From positions 6,163,122-6,227,121 of the forward strand of contig NC_059537.1 in assembly GCF_905220415.1 (NCBI RefSeq): DNA of 64,000 bases, written 5' to 3'. Below, in pieces: positions 29,101 through 40,288 of this stretch. Positions within the stretch are counted from its first letter, which is position 1. Each line of letters starts with the position of its first letter. The DNA is from Colias croceus (taxonomy: Eukaryota; Arthropoda; Insecta; Lepidoptera; Pieridae). A model generated the notes under the pieces. That model made no database searches, had not been told where the DNA came from, and saw only the letters and a list, made by a program, of their open reading frames with translations. The position numbers were made by a program, and so were the translations under genes.

Positions 29101-32100
29101 TACTTTTCGAGATTAGCTCGGACAAACATACAGACAAACAGACAAACAGACAAACAGACAAACAGACAAACAGACAAAAATTCTAAAAACTATGTTTTTG
29201 GCTTCTATATCGATTATAGATCACGGCCCAGGTATTCTTTTAAAAAAATATTCAATGTACAGTTTTGACTTTCCTACGATTTTATTATATGTATAGATTA
29301 GTGTAGATAGTGTAGATGAAGAATAATAAATGGTATGCTTTTATTTTTCTACCATCTATTTTATTATCACTGTCAATCAAATTACCTACTTCCAACTGAA
29401 ACGTCATAATTTTGAAACGATAACAACTAACGCACTCACGAATTATCTGGAGCAAAACTCTGCTTGCGTATTAGGCAAAGTTTTCTAAAGTACGATACAA
29501 TAAACTTTGAACTTTGGTGCCACGAAATAGGGTGTTTTTTTCCAATGATTGTTGATGTTTTGACGGCCTTATAATATACGATTGTGAGTGTAGTTGTTGA
29601 TAGTAAACCAATCAATTTATTTAAAAAAAATATGTACCGTTAATTCATTTATAATAGCTCCCGTCCTCCAACCATGTTCCAAAGTGACATCAGCCAAGTC
29701 GCTATATGGATGGTCACCAAAATACAACACCTGGTGACCACTCCATCCTGTCAGGTCTTGTAGCTGCTTTACTGTGCCCTGAAGACAAATATTTAGCAAA
29801 TAGTTTGAATGCAAAAATGTAGCCCACTCATAATATTGTAAATCAAATGGTTTGGTTCGTTGTTTATTACTTTTAACACAATTTTGACAAAAATTTGGTA
29901 CATAGATAAATGAAATACCTACTTAATCCAACCGCGCTTGTCTTGAAATTTTCTGATCGATTTCTATTATTAATTTTATTTCATTTCTATGAAAGAAGCT
30001 GTTTTGACAATAATTGATGAATTTATAAAAATGTCTGTGGCGATATTCGAAAGTTTTACGCGTAATATATTTTGATGATTCATTTTAATTTTTATTGATA
30101 TAAAACTTGTCGGCTACATTTTATGTAGTAAACCATAACAAATGAGAGTGCTTATTAAAGTAATTTTGCAAATTGAAAATGAATTATACAATTATATTAT
30201 TTATCGTAAGAAATATTAAGGACGTCCCTGAAGAAACAAATACTTATTAGGTACATAATATTATAAAACCACACCATGTTGGTTATCTTCCGATTCAGGT
30301 TTCTATATCGAATTACAAAGACGTAGGCAGTTATATAGTTCATGTTATATATTTAATACTAGCTTTCCGCCCGCGGCTTCGCCCGCTTTATCTAAAACCT
30401 AATAAAATATTATATACCTTCCTCTTGAATCGCTCTATCTATTAAAAAAACTGCATCAAAATCCGTTGCGTAGTTTTAAAGATTTAAGCATACATAGGGA
30501 CAGAGAAAGCGACTTTGTTTTTTATATTTTTTAATAGATAGAGTGATTCAAGAGGACGGTTTTAGTATATAATTTATTAGGTTTTAGACGAAGCAGGCGA
30601 ACCCGCGGGCGGTAAGCTAGTAATTAATATAATAAAAGGAATAAGATCAGTTTAATACAAAAAGTGTATGATCACATTGTTTACTTTATGGAGCCATCTA
30701 AAAGCCTTGACCTATTATTAAATTACGCATTACCTTTATTTACATTTTGCTAAAAATTCATTGCTTGTGAATCGTTTTGTAAAATATTATATTATCCTCT
30801 ACCTACATAAAATAAAGATTTTAATATCGAAATGCGTCAAATAATAAAATATTGTTTATGTGGCTTCTTATTATCTTGGCAATATCTAAATTCTAAAGAA
30901 TCAATCAATCTTAATCAATACATTCAAATACATTCAAATACAAATCTATAGAATTTTTTTTATTTAATAAAAGGTAATATTACCTCATAATAAATGATGC
31001 CTTTTTCCAACGACGTAACCTTTTCCCAAATATGTGTGTTAGCGTTTTTATCGAAAACTCGTATAGGTCGTGAAACTTCGGTGAAGAATTTCGGCTTATT
31101 CGCATTGACTATCACTACATCGAAATATTCTCTCCAATCGTGGCCCACGAGCATCTCCATTCCTGCATTACTGAAATTTTAACAAAAAATAAAAAATAAA
31201 ATGTTCATTGATTAACTTTTATCCATTTATTTATTTATTTATTTATAAATACTTTATTGCACTTAAAGATAACAAAACAAGAAATACATACATACATTTA
31301 CATATTTATCATTTTAAAAAATAATGATTAAAGATAGGTAATATTAATATTAAAATATAATATTAAATGAATGGAATTAAAACGTTAAAATAAAGCACAA
31401 ACAAGGAAATCGACTATCATAATATAAAACATGCTTACGAATTTATTAACTACTAGCGGTCCGCTCCGTGGCTTCGCCCGTGGTACATATTTCGCAATAA
31501 AAGGTAGCCTATGTTCTTTCTCAGGGTCTAAAGATTGTCTGTGCCAAATTTCATCAAAATCGGTCCAGTAGTTTATGAGCCTATTCATTACAAACAAACA
31601 CACAAACAAACAAAGTTTTCCTCTTTATAATATTAGTGTAGATTTTTTTGTATACTGTGTCCAGAAAATAGTCTTATAATTGACAGAATATAAGACTATG
31701 TATTTGCTGGGGCAGTATTTGTCACAATAATTAAAATTAAAACATACACAAAGTGAAAAGGACTGTTTGTAACAAGGAAAAGTTTCTTTCCACACTCTTG
31801 TAGAATTTGAAAATATTTCTTTAAGTCCGAGTTTGGCCTGATGTATTCTTCCACATTTTGGGCTACAATTTTGTGCATGATGGGGTGACAACTTTGTACT
31901 GAGTTCTGAAAAGTGAAAATACAAAATTTAATTTAAAAACACAAATAATAAACGTCATATTTTATGATATTTTCGTAATAGAATACGATTATTTTTAATT
32001 ATTTTTATTGCGGTATGTGCAGATTTTGAGCATATTCCACAGGGCGAACTGGTTTAGAAAAGTTTACTATAAAAAATATATTATGAAAATATTCATATCT

Positions 32101-32475
32101 ATATGAATAACTGGTTACTCAATTAAAATATAATAAATATATTAAAATATCTATTTTTTTTTTACCTTTACATCCAAAAAGAGAATTTCAGGATGGTAAT
32201 CGATGTGGTTCTTATTGAAGTACTCAGCTACATTACAGAGTAATCCCATTTCAGGTACAGAGAATAAATCGGCTAAATGTACCATTTTTGCTCTATTCGC
32301 CTAAAAAATAATATTTATAAAAAAACGTTGTAATCTTATTTTTTGTATGTCACATATAAAAAGGTTTGTTACAAATAACTAAAAAAAACGCTGTACAATT
32401 AAAAAATATTTCGTTAACTAGAATTTGTACTTTGTTTATATCCTATTAATATTATAAATACGAAAGTTTGTGAGG

Positions 32476-32514
<39 letters not shown>

Positions 32515-35500
32515 TTACCTACTCTTTCACGCAAATACTACAGAACCGATTACAATGAAATTTAGCACACATATAGAGGGTAACTTGAATTAACACATAG
32601 GATAGGCTTCATCCCGGAAATCCCACAGGAACGGGAACTATGTGGGTTATTCTTTCAAAACGCGGGCGAAGCCGCGGGCGGAAAGCTAGTGAATTTATAT
32701 AGGTAAGTACGTAGCTACGTTTTCTATAGCAAATAGACTTACACCTAGATAAACAAACTTGTTAATCAAACTTATTTAAGCTGGTATTTAGTTACGCATC
32801 CACCACAACCCTCTGTATTAGCACAGACTAATAATAATATACTACGTATACAAGTATTAGGTTGAGCAATAGCCTTCCGCTGGCCTCAGCAAGACCACCG
32901 GAGAGTTCTTGCAATTTAACATAAGCATTCCACTCATTGGAAAACATTTGTTTCGCAATATGGTACCGATTGTATCATTGCATGTACTTAATTCTGGCAT
33001 CGCCCACTTGTTATAGTTAAGTAATTAAATAATTTTAATTTTATTTCTTTCAAGCCCCGGAACCACAGATACAATAGAAAATCTATTGTGTTGTGGACCG
33101 ATCGGGCCGCTTGGGGCTCAATGGGTTAAAAAAGTCAAATCGCTCCCGCAAAGTTTAAATATTTACTACTACTGTCATTAAATACACTTATGTATGCTTA
33201 TCATCGTAAAATCATTACCATAAACTATGCAGATTATAAAACCATAGTAGGTACATTTCAAGTCGTAAATATTTACGCATAACACAGATGGCATTATTTA
33301 CCATCCTCATATATCATGATGTATGACATATCATGGACTATGATATAATTTGCAGAAGGGGAACGCACAAATGAATGATTGCTTACAAGTGCACTCATTA
33401 CGAACATCAATACGTATACATATTATGTAGTATATGTACAATCTTCAGTTAAAGTAACGAAATGATGAATTGGATTCAAGACTATTATTATTACATTTTT
33501 ATTTATGCTCTAATCATATCAAATTATAGAGTATATTTTGAGCGCCTTTGAAATTATCTCCATAAAAACATGCAGATAAGATAAGACTAATGGTATTACA
33601 TAAAGTAAAATTGTGTAAACACTTTTTTTTAATCTCAATAATCAAATAATTAAGTATCTTTCATTTATTTCCATGCTAACATTATTTCAGTCTAGTAGTC
33701 TGTGTATCTTTATTTGAGAAATGAATTTAGAATAGATTTAAAATTGTTCTAAAGCTTAAAAAATAGAGGTTGTTGGCATGAAAATAGAATAAAACATTAT
33801 TTATTTCAAACAATGAGCAGATATTAATTTGCCGAATATAGCAACAGAATTTAATATATTTATAAACTAGCTGTGCTCCGCGGTTTTACCCACAGTGCTC
33901 TGCTCCTGTCTTTCCAGGATCATCTCTTTAGCGAGATGATATAATATAGCCTATAGCCTTCCTCGATAAAGGGGCTATCTAACACCGAAAGAATTTTTCA
34001 AATTGGACCAGTAGTTCCCGAAATTAGCGCGTTCAAACAAACAAACAAACTCTGCAGCTTTATAATATTAGTATAGACTTATTACCTTATGTGCTCTGGT
34101 ATCTCCTTCAACATAAGCTATCGGTATGATTCTATTTCTATAAACTTGAAGGACTTCATCAGTTGAAACAGGTGTCAAACCTCTGTATACGGCGCCAAAT
34201 TGAATTTGCAAAAATGAGTCTAGCTTCAAAAGCAATCCTTTTTCAATATCATAGTGCAATCCACGAACTGCAAAATTTGGCTTGTACTCCAATTTCGATA
34301 TTCCTGCTGGGTACTGTAAAATAATAAAATTATTTATGGAGTAATTAGTTATACAAATTCACTAATCTTCTATAATATACAAAATGAATCTCAAAATGTG
34401 TTGGTAAGCGCATAACTTGAGAACGGCTTAACCGATTTCGTTAATTCTTTTTTTATTATATTCCTTGAAGCACGAGGATGGTTCTTATGTAGAGAAAACG
34501 TGAATATGTACCACGGGCGAAGCCGGGGCGGACCGCTAGTTAATATTAAATTAGAACCAAAGTTGGAATTTGATGTCTATGACAGTAAAATTTAGATTCT
34601 AACAACTAAACTGCACTCAGAACTCACCTTTAGTTCCTTAGGAAGATAATGGAAAATACAATTTAGTTAGTTAGCACTCAATTATCATACAGATATAAGT
34701 GCATACACAGAATTAATAAAAAATATTTATTGCCAGATTTTAATATTCCAATCTTTGATAAACTAGTACCAGGTTAATAATAGGATGGTTGATGTTTATT
34801 ATGGACATACAATTTGTATACTTACTTTGTACTTTTCCAGCAACATATCTCTTCCAAGATTGTAGAGCAAATGTTCGAGGGATGGTTTGTAGTGTGCCAA
34901 TGTATAATCATAATCAAATCCATACACTTGTACCTCAGAGAGATCAAGCTCATTACAAGCAAACACACCTTGTGGATTTACATCTTGAGGCAGCTTCTTG
35001 GCTACAAAAAAATACTTTTCAAAACTGTTGTTACAGTTCTCTATAAGAATTGTAAGAAAAATCTAAACAGATTTCTTACAAATGTTATTTAACAATTGTA
35101 TTAAAGAAAATTTTAATTAATTTATGCTTAGTGATATCATTGTCACACAGAATAAGATTTGAAGTGATAGTAGTTATTTAGTAGTTGGTTATTTTTATAA
35201 GAAAATAAACAATTTGTCAATGGCTTAACAATCTAACTGCTCTCCTTTATTTTTACAATCAGGATTAGATACTAATCCAATCCATTTAAGGTTGGAAGGA
35301 CATTAGTTAGGCTGCCAGGTAGTTATAATATTAAAAGAGTAAAATAGACTTGAATTAGCTTGTGTGTGATATAGCTTGTGTTTTACAATAGTCAACACCA
35401 TAAAGTAAATATAAATATTTCAAAGGTAAATTGATTGCATCCTGCAGCACTTTTATTGTAAAAATAAATTTATATAAGTCAGAATAAAATATATTATAGT

Positions 35501-35681
35501 ACTTACATTTACACTTCAATTTTGTACGACAATACGCCTCATTCAAAAGTTCTCTGGTTGAGAAGTTTTTGGCCGAAACAAAAACATAACTGGCACCATC
35601 TATATGTGATAAACTGCGTTTTAATTTAAGAAATCTACCAACACGTGTAAAATACATATTTATTAGGAGTAAAAATAACAC
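26142..35681 (-). CDS. HAD-type 5'-nucleotidase domain protein (NT5DC2/3-type), nine exons
   Basis: Exons in gene order: 35507-35681, 34826-35001, 34086-34313, 32166-32300, 31748-31905, 30984-31170, 29638-29778, 26711-26862 and 26142-26346. All junctions are GT-AG and in phase, giving 518 aa. The family belongs to the cytosolic purine 5'-nucleotidase branch of HAD phosphatases. Motif I is GFDYDYTLAHY with D88 and D90; motif II is FLVTNSPFHFV with T284 and N285; motif IV is YFGDHPYSDLAD with D375 and D380. GLHYDIEKGLLLKLD, YRGLTPV and SVPEMGLLCNVAEYF are also family-typical. The N-terminus is basic with few acidic residues (FTRVGRFLKLKRSLSH), as in a mitochondrial presequence; M9 (35657) is an alternative start. 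Substrate is not known from sequence. Several introns carry short repeats, one next to the donor after exon 3. Confidence 0.92.
26911..27128 (+). repeat. Short interspersed repeat, family B
   Basis: Begins ACTAGCTTTCCACCGGCGG and ends in CAAACAAACAAACAAAG, then TTTTCCTCTTTATAATATT. Related copies lie at 31453, 32442 (inverted), 37138 and 37458. It is in intron 7 of the NT5DC gene. Confidence 0.6.
27132..27290 (+). repeat. Short interspersed repeat, family A
   Basis: Begins ACTAGCGGTCCGCCCCGGC and contains TTCAAGGAATATAATAAAAA. It lies directly behind the family B copy, so the two are stacked end to end. Confidence 0.6.
27590..27740 (-). pseudogene. Possible decayed coding fragment
   Basis: The minus strand has a short frame around VEISNHPLRQFLTEVNV and EVFREILEDIFQEGEE, closed upstream by a stop. 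It looks protein-derived, perhaps from a transposon, but no family was recognised. It lies in intron 7 of the NT5DC gene. Confidence 0.25.
28095..28291 (-). repeat. Short interspersed repeat, family D
   Basis: Reads toward CGAAGCCGCGGGCGGTAAGC and CTAGT at its right end and contains GAAGGTTTTAGTACATAATT. Copies in both orientations lie at 30357-30622. Confidence 0.6.
28571..28870. repeat. Diverged two-copy tandem repeat
   Basis: GTAAATTGATTTGATTTTTA followed by AGATGGCGCTGTT occurs near 28577 and again near 28770, about 190 bases apart, with similar flanking sequence. Confidence 0.5.
29000..29176 (+). repeat. Short repeat ending in an ACAGACAA microsatellite
   Basis: A short interspersed repeat of the local type (TTTCGAGATTAGCTCGGACA) ends in about six copies of ACAGACAA (about 29128-29176). 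Confidence 0.6.
30357..30622. repeat. Head-to-head pair of family D repeats
   Basis: A family D copy starts at 30357 (ACTAGCTTTCCGCCCGCGGC) and a second, inverted copy ends at 30622 (GCGGGCGGTAAGCTAGT). Together they form an imperfect hairpin in intron 6 of the NT5DC gene. Confidence 0.6.
31453..31644 (+). repeat. Short interspersed repeat, family A/B type
   Basis: Starts like family A (ACTAGCGGTCCGCTCCGTGG) and ends like family B (CAAACAAACAAAGTTTTCC). It lies in intron 5 of the NT5DC gene, about 100 bases past the end of exon 5. Confidence 0.6.
32442..32692 (-). repeat. Short interspersed repeat, family B, with a TG microsatellite
   Basis: Ends GAAGCCGCGGGCGGAAAGC and CTAGT; a TG run lies at about 32477-32511. 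It is in intron 3 of the NT5DC gene. Confidence 0.65.
33868..34079 (-). repeat. Family C repeat abutting a splice donor
   Basis: An inverted copy of the family C repeat that ends about 6 bases from the end of exon 3 of the NT5DC gene (34086). The intron's donor GTAATAAG is therefore followed at once by repeat sequence. Confidence 0.65.
34378..34543 (-). repeat. Short interspersed repeat, family A
   Basis: Ends ACCACGGGCGAAGCCGGGGC and GGACCGCTAGT, in inverted orientation to the copy at 27132. It is in intron 2 of the NT5DC gene. Confidence 0.6.
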
Positions 35682-36007
35682 AATATTCTCAAAAAAAAAT
35701 TAAGTTGATATTTGTGCGCATAACATTATACTTATTTATGAAGTGCCCGTAAATATTTTTTATGAATTCAAGACACTTAGTTGCATTTTAAAATTTAAAC
35801 GATAATGGTTGCATAATGAAAAAAATTCGTTAAGATCTCTATTTTAACACTAATTTCACGTGCATACCACTTTGAATCTGTTATTTACTGGGTGACTGGG
35901 TGGGTGTCAACTGTCATATGGCTGATGGCTCACTTGACAGATCACAGATTGTCTCATGCTCATTGTCATGCTCACACAATTCCTTAGTCATTGCGTTTGA
36001 TAGAATA
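35682..36007. other. Upstream region of the NT5DC gene
   Basis: About 330 bases between the NT5DC start and the inserted 1.9-kb transposon. It should hold the gene's core promoter. No clear TATA or initiator was singled out. Confidence 0.4.
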
Positions 36008-36314
36008 GATAAACGCTAAGAGCAATTAACCTATAGAGTTCTTATATTAAGACAGAACAAAATACATATTTTCTAATCTACTTACTCTTAGTCAATAACA
36101 GCATAAGCCAGATTGAGATAGCGATAGAGTATCTGCACTGTCTTCAAACGTAGCGCGCCGGCAGTCAGTTTGTTTTCCAACCAGCTGGTGGGCTCAGTGC
36201 GTCAAGTGTTTTTAACGAAATATTTAGAAAATATAAAGTGTACAGTGTTTCTTTTTATTTGTCAGTGTGCTAAAATAACTATTGTATGTTTAGCAACCGG
36301 CTATCACTAGTCGA

Positions 36315-36358
36315 ATGGGAGTTTTGGATAAAAACAATGTAAAAATATCTTTCCATCG
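36315..36358 (+). CDS. Candidate first coding exon inside the 8-bp-TSD transposon
   Basis: ATG at 36315 opens a 14-codon frame (MGVLDKNNVKISFH plus two bases) that ends at a strong donor, CG/GTAAGT. An initiator-like GTCAGTT lies near 36164. The end of the peptide (SFHR) resembles the start of the SFHxFP box of THAP zinc fingers, found at the N-terminus of P-type transposases. That match is short and could be chance. No downstream exon was recognised, so this may be the relic 5' exon of the element's own transposase gene. Confidence 0.25.
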
Positions 36359-37137
36359 GTAAGTGATTTTCAGCAAATTGATAAATATTTATGTTTTAAA
36401 CCTATTTGAAGGTTTTATCAAGCACTTTTTTGTAATTTTATGTTGTAACTGTAACATTTACCCACTTTATGGGGTTGTGGAATATAAAATAATGAAATAA
36501 TTTTTAAAAAACGTCACAATAATATCACGTTTGGCATTTTGTTTACCACCGTAGTGTTGTAACACATCTAGCGTATATTATCGATTTATGACAAAAAATC
36601 TATTTCATATTAACGTTGATTTATTTATTTTGTTTCATAAATCAGATTTATATGTAGTTGTTGTTGCAAATAATAGATGTAAATTTTTTACCGCAGGAAA
36701 ATAAAACATACCACGTGGTTGTTTTATTTGCCCTATGTGTTTTAGTTTTCGTTTGTTGTTTATTAATTTCTCTTTCAGATTATTAATAAATTCATTTTGT
36801 TTTAGATTTCCAGAGCTAAATAAAAATGGGTATAAAACGTGAGACATGAGTTGATTGGACGCCGCCACAATTTGCAATATTGTGTTTACTGCATTTCGAG
36901 CCTACGTGTTATCAAGATGGATACTCTAGAAGAATTGTGCAATCTTACGCTTACGTTTTTTTTTTTGTTCCTGTAGATAATAAATACATTTGATTAAAGA
37001 GAGTGAATTTTTATTTTGAAATTTTTTACACATAAGTTACCTACTTTAAATGTGTAACTATGTGAAAATTAAACGGTTGATTAAATGACAGTTCTCATAG
37101 ATGAGAAACTACTATTGAAATACATACTTAATATACA

Positions 37138-37292
37138 TGCGTTTTCAAAGAAAAACCCGCATAGTTCCCATTCCTGTTGGATTTACGGGATCAAAAGTAA
37201 TTTTTCCAAATTTCATTGTAATCGGTTTAGTAGTATTCGCGTGAAAGAGTAACAAACATCCATCCTCACAAACTTTCGATTTATTAGTAGGA
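37138..37292 (+). repeat. Short interspersed repeat, family B (5' part missing)
   Basis: Contains the CCCGCATAGTTCCCATTCC and AGTATTCGCGTGAAAGAGTA phrases of family B. It is nested in the 8-bp-TSD transposon. Confidence 0.55.
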
Positions 37293-37457
37293 TGTTAGGA
37301 AAATGTTTTCATTAAGACTGTCCTTTTATTAACTTGTTAAAATGCTGCATGATTCCTTCATGCTGACTGTGCCTTTCTCCTCACTCCTTTAACTTTATCA
37401 TCATTTCCTTCTTTATTTTAAATTACATTTCAAGTTTTAAAATTTCTTTTATAATGT

Positions 37458-37632
37458 ACTAACTTTCCGCCCGCGTTTTTAAAGAAAATCCTGCACAGTT
37501 CCCGTTCACGTGGGATTTCCGGGATAAAACCTAACCTATGTGTGTATGTACAAAATTTCATTGTAATCGGTTCCGCAGTGAAAGAGTAACATCCCTTCTC
37601 ACATAATTTCGCATTTATTATATACGTAGGAT
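37458..37632 (+). repeat. Short interspersed repeat, family B
   Basis: Begins TACTAACTTTCCGCCCGCG and ends near TATTATATACGTAGGATTA. Second family B copy inside the same transposon. Confidence 0.55.
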
Positions 37633-38068
37633 TAAACAAATAATGTATTCAACTGAAATTAATTATAAGTTTTGTTTTTTTTATTATTTATTATTTCACG
37701 AAACCGTAAATGCAAAATACATTCACGATTTTATCGATTGAAGCACATCCCATCACTATCACCTTCTATCTATCTAAATACATACCTATAGTAAAAATGG
37801 TGCCATGACTATGTTGAAACGTAGCTTGTTGTCTATAGCTGTCTCATTCTTTCATACGACGTTTTCTTTAGATAGAGAGAAACAAATATATGTAAATTGT
37901 ATACGCTCGATACAAGTACTCTATAGGTTAATTGCTCTTAGGATAAACGAATGTATGAGATTGACATAAGCTGGAGATACGTCACGTGACCCAGCGTAAC
38001 GAAACGAAAATTGGTAGCCAAGTGGCAATGTTTTTCTATTCTATTAGACGAAACGTGACGAAACGTTA

Positions 38069-39079
38069 AACGTCGTATTCACGGTCCATCTTGACGTACG
38101 TCCCGCCAAGGTCATACACGATGCACGACGCAAAACGACCGTGAATAGTCTTGACGTACGTCAATAATTACTATTATTACGTTGCTGGATGTGCACGACG
38201 AATTTTTCGTCCAGCGAGCATCCCCACCACCGCGAACGTCGTGCAAGCGCATCGTGCATCGTGCATGCTTGATCGTGAATAGGCTTGCTGTACAGCAGAT
38301 CAGTGTTGCCAACAGAAATTAATGTAAATACTTGGAAACGTGGCCTATTGATATGATTTTTTTGTGATAACTTAGTAGTTAGTTTAGTTTTGTGATAACG
38401 TAGTGAGTACATGAGCAAGCAAGAAACAGTTATTTTATATTTTTATGTACACAGGAAATACCCAATTATCATTACTTTTGGATCAACCTAGTACACATGG
38501 ACAGTTTATATTCAGAAGTTATTATTTTAAAAGAACTCCAAGGCGAATTGTTGAATAACAAAGATTTTATGCAAAAGTCCACTGCAGAAAAATGGCAATT
38601 TATTTAAAAAAAATGTCCTAACGAATTTGTTTGTTTAAAAAAAATGATTAGCTATATTATACTCTCTGTTCCCGCCACTTCAGCATTTACTGAAAGAGTC
38701 TTTTCGGTCATGAATGTGAAGTGGCGGGAAGAGAGAAACCGAGCTTCATTAAAAATTAATTAAAAATGAGCTCTTGAAATAAATTTAGATTTGGAATGTT
38801 TGGATTCATATAATTCATTTAAAAATAATGAAAAATTCTTAGGTACTGCAAAAAGTACAAAAAAACACATTTTTAAAAATATTTATTTACTCTTTATACA
38901 TCCAGCACAGTGGATTTCTGGTGGTTTCAGAGGTCTCTTCTGGTGGGTAGCTTGATACTTCGGTGGCAACACTGGCAGCCTTGAGCTGACGTACAGCGGG
39001 GATGGACCGTGAATATGCGTCGTGCATCGTGTATGACCTTGGCGGGACGTACGTCAAGATGGACCGTGAATAAGACGCT
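38069..39079 (+). mobile_element. 1011-bp MITE, copy 1
   Basis: Ends are AACGTCGTATTCACGGTCC and its near-inverse (AGCGTCTTATTCACGG on the other strand), flanked by TTA at 38066-38068 and 39080-39082. The interior around 38660-38755 encodes a relic of a hAT-type transposase C-terminus (VPATSAFTERVFSVMNVKW, then REERNRASLK). It is 1011 bp long, like the other two copies, and nearly identical to them. Confidence 0.85.
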
Positions 39080-39115
39080 TTACCAGTCATACGACAGGCG
39101 CCATACAAATGCTTA

Positions 39116-40126
39116 AGCGTCTTATTCACGGTCCATCTTGACGTACGTCCCGCCAAGGTCATACACGATGCACGACGCATATTCACGGTCCATCCCCGCT
39201 GTACGTCAGCTCAAGGCTGCCAGTGTTGCCACCGAAGTATCAAGCTACCCACCAGAAGAGACCTCTGAAACCACCAGAAATCCACTGTGCTGGATGTATA
39301 AAGAGTAAATAAATATTTTTAAAAATGTGTTTTTTTGTACTTTTTGCAGTACCTAAGAATTTTTCATTATTTTTAAATGAATTATATGAATCCAAACATT
39401 CCAAATCTAAATTTATTTCAAGAGCTCATTTTTAATTAATTTTTAATGAAGCTCGGTTTCTCTCTTCCCGCCACTTCACATTCATGACCGAAAAGACTCT
39501 TTCAGTAAATGCTGAAGTGGCGGGAACAGAGAGTATAATATAGCTAATCATTTTTTTTAAACAAACAAATTCGTTAGGACATTTTTTTTAAATAAATTGC
39601 CATTTTTCTGCAGTGGACTTTTGCATAAAATCTTTGTTATTCAACAATTCGCCTTGGAGTTCTTTTAAAATAATAACTTCTGAATATAAACTGTCCATGT
39701 GTACTAGGTTGATCCAAAAGTAATGATAATTGGGTATTTCCTGTGTACATAAAAATATAAAATAACTGTTTCTTGCTTGCTCATGTACTCACTACGTTAT
39801 CACAAAACTAAACTAACTACTAAGTTATCACAAAAAAATCATATCAATAGGCCACGTTTCCAAGTATTTACATTAATTTCTGTTGGCAACACTGATCTGC
39901 TGTACAGCAAGCCTATTCACGATCAAGCATGCACGATGCACGATGCGCTTGCACGACGTTCGCGGTGGTGGGGATGCTCGCTGGACGAAAAATTCGTCGT
40001 GCACATCCAGCAACGTAATAATAATAATTATTGACGTACGTCAAGACTATTCACGGTCGTTTTGCGTCGTGCATCGTGTATGACCTTGGCGGGACGTACG
40101 TCAAGATGGACCGTGAATACGACGTT
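39116..40126 (-). mobile_element. 1011-bp MITE, copy 2 (inverted)
   Basis: Inverted copy of 38069-39079, separated from it by about 36 bases and flanked by TTA (39113-39115 and 40127-40129). The two copies form a palindrome of about 2 kb at the left end of the Harbinger element. Confidence 0.87.
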
Positions 40127-40288
40127 TTAGCCAAGTGGCACTTTTGACAGGAGACTACGCCAATGGGCGTTCGATAACTAGCGTACGCTATAACATCTTG
40201 TAGAAATCGAAACAAAATGGCGATTTTATAATCAGCTGTCGAAGTTTCGTGTTGTGTTTAGTGATTATAAAATTTTAGTTTTCATAAA

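Larger units (their letters stand above)
36016..37941. mobile_element. DNA transposon with 24-bp inverted ends and 8-bp target duplication
   Basis: The ends CTAAGAGCAATTAACCTATA (24 bp in all) are perfectly inverted at 36016-36039 and 37918-37941. They are flanked by GATAAACG on both sides (36008-36015 and 37942-37949). An 8-bp duplication fits hAT or P-type elements. Most of the inside is AT-rich and non-coding. It holds two family B repeats (37138-37292 and 37458-37632) and a start-codon exon at 36315. The element lies about 330 bases upstream of the NT5DC start. Confidence 0.85.

Noticed and set aside
38112..40083. Repeated ORFs of 66 and 85 aa in the 1011-bp MITE copies (also 53765-54071)
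   Set aside because: Identical because the MITE is repeated; they lie in the terminal region with no recognised motif or start context, so they are not taken as genes.
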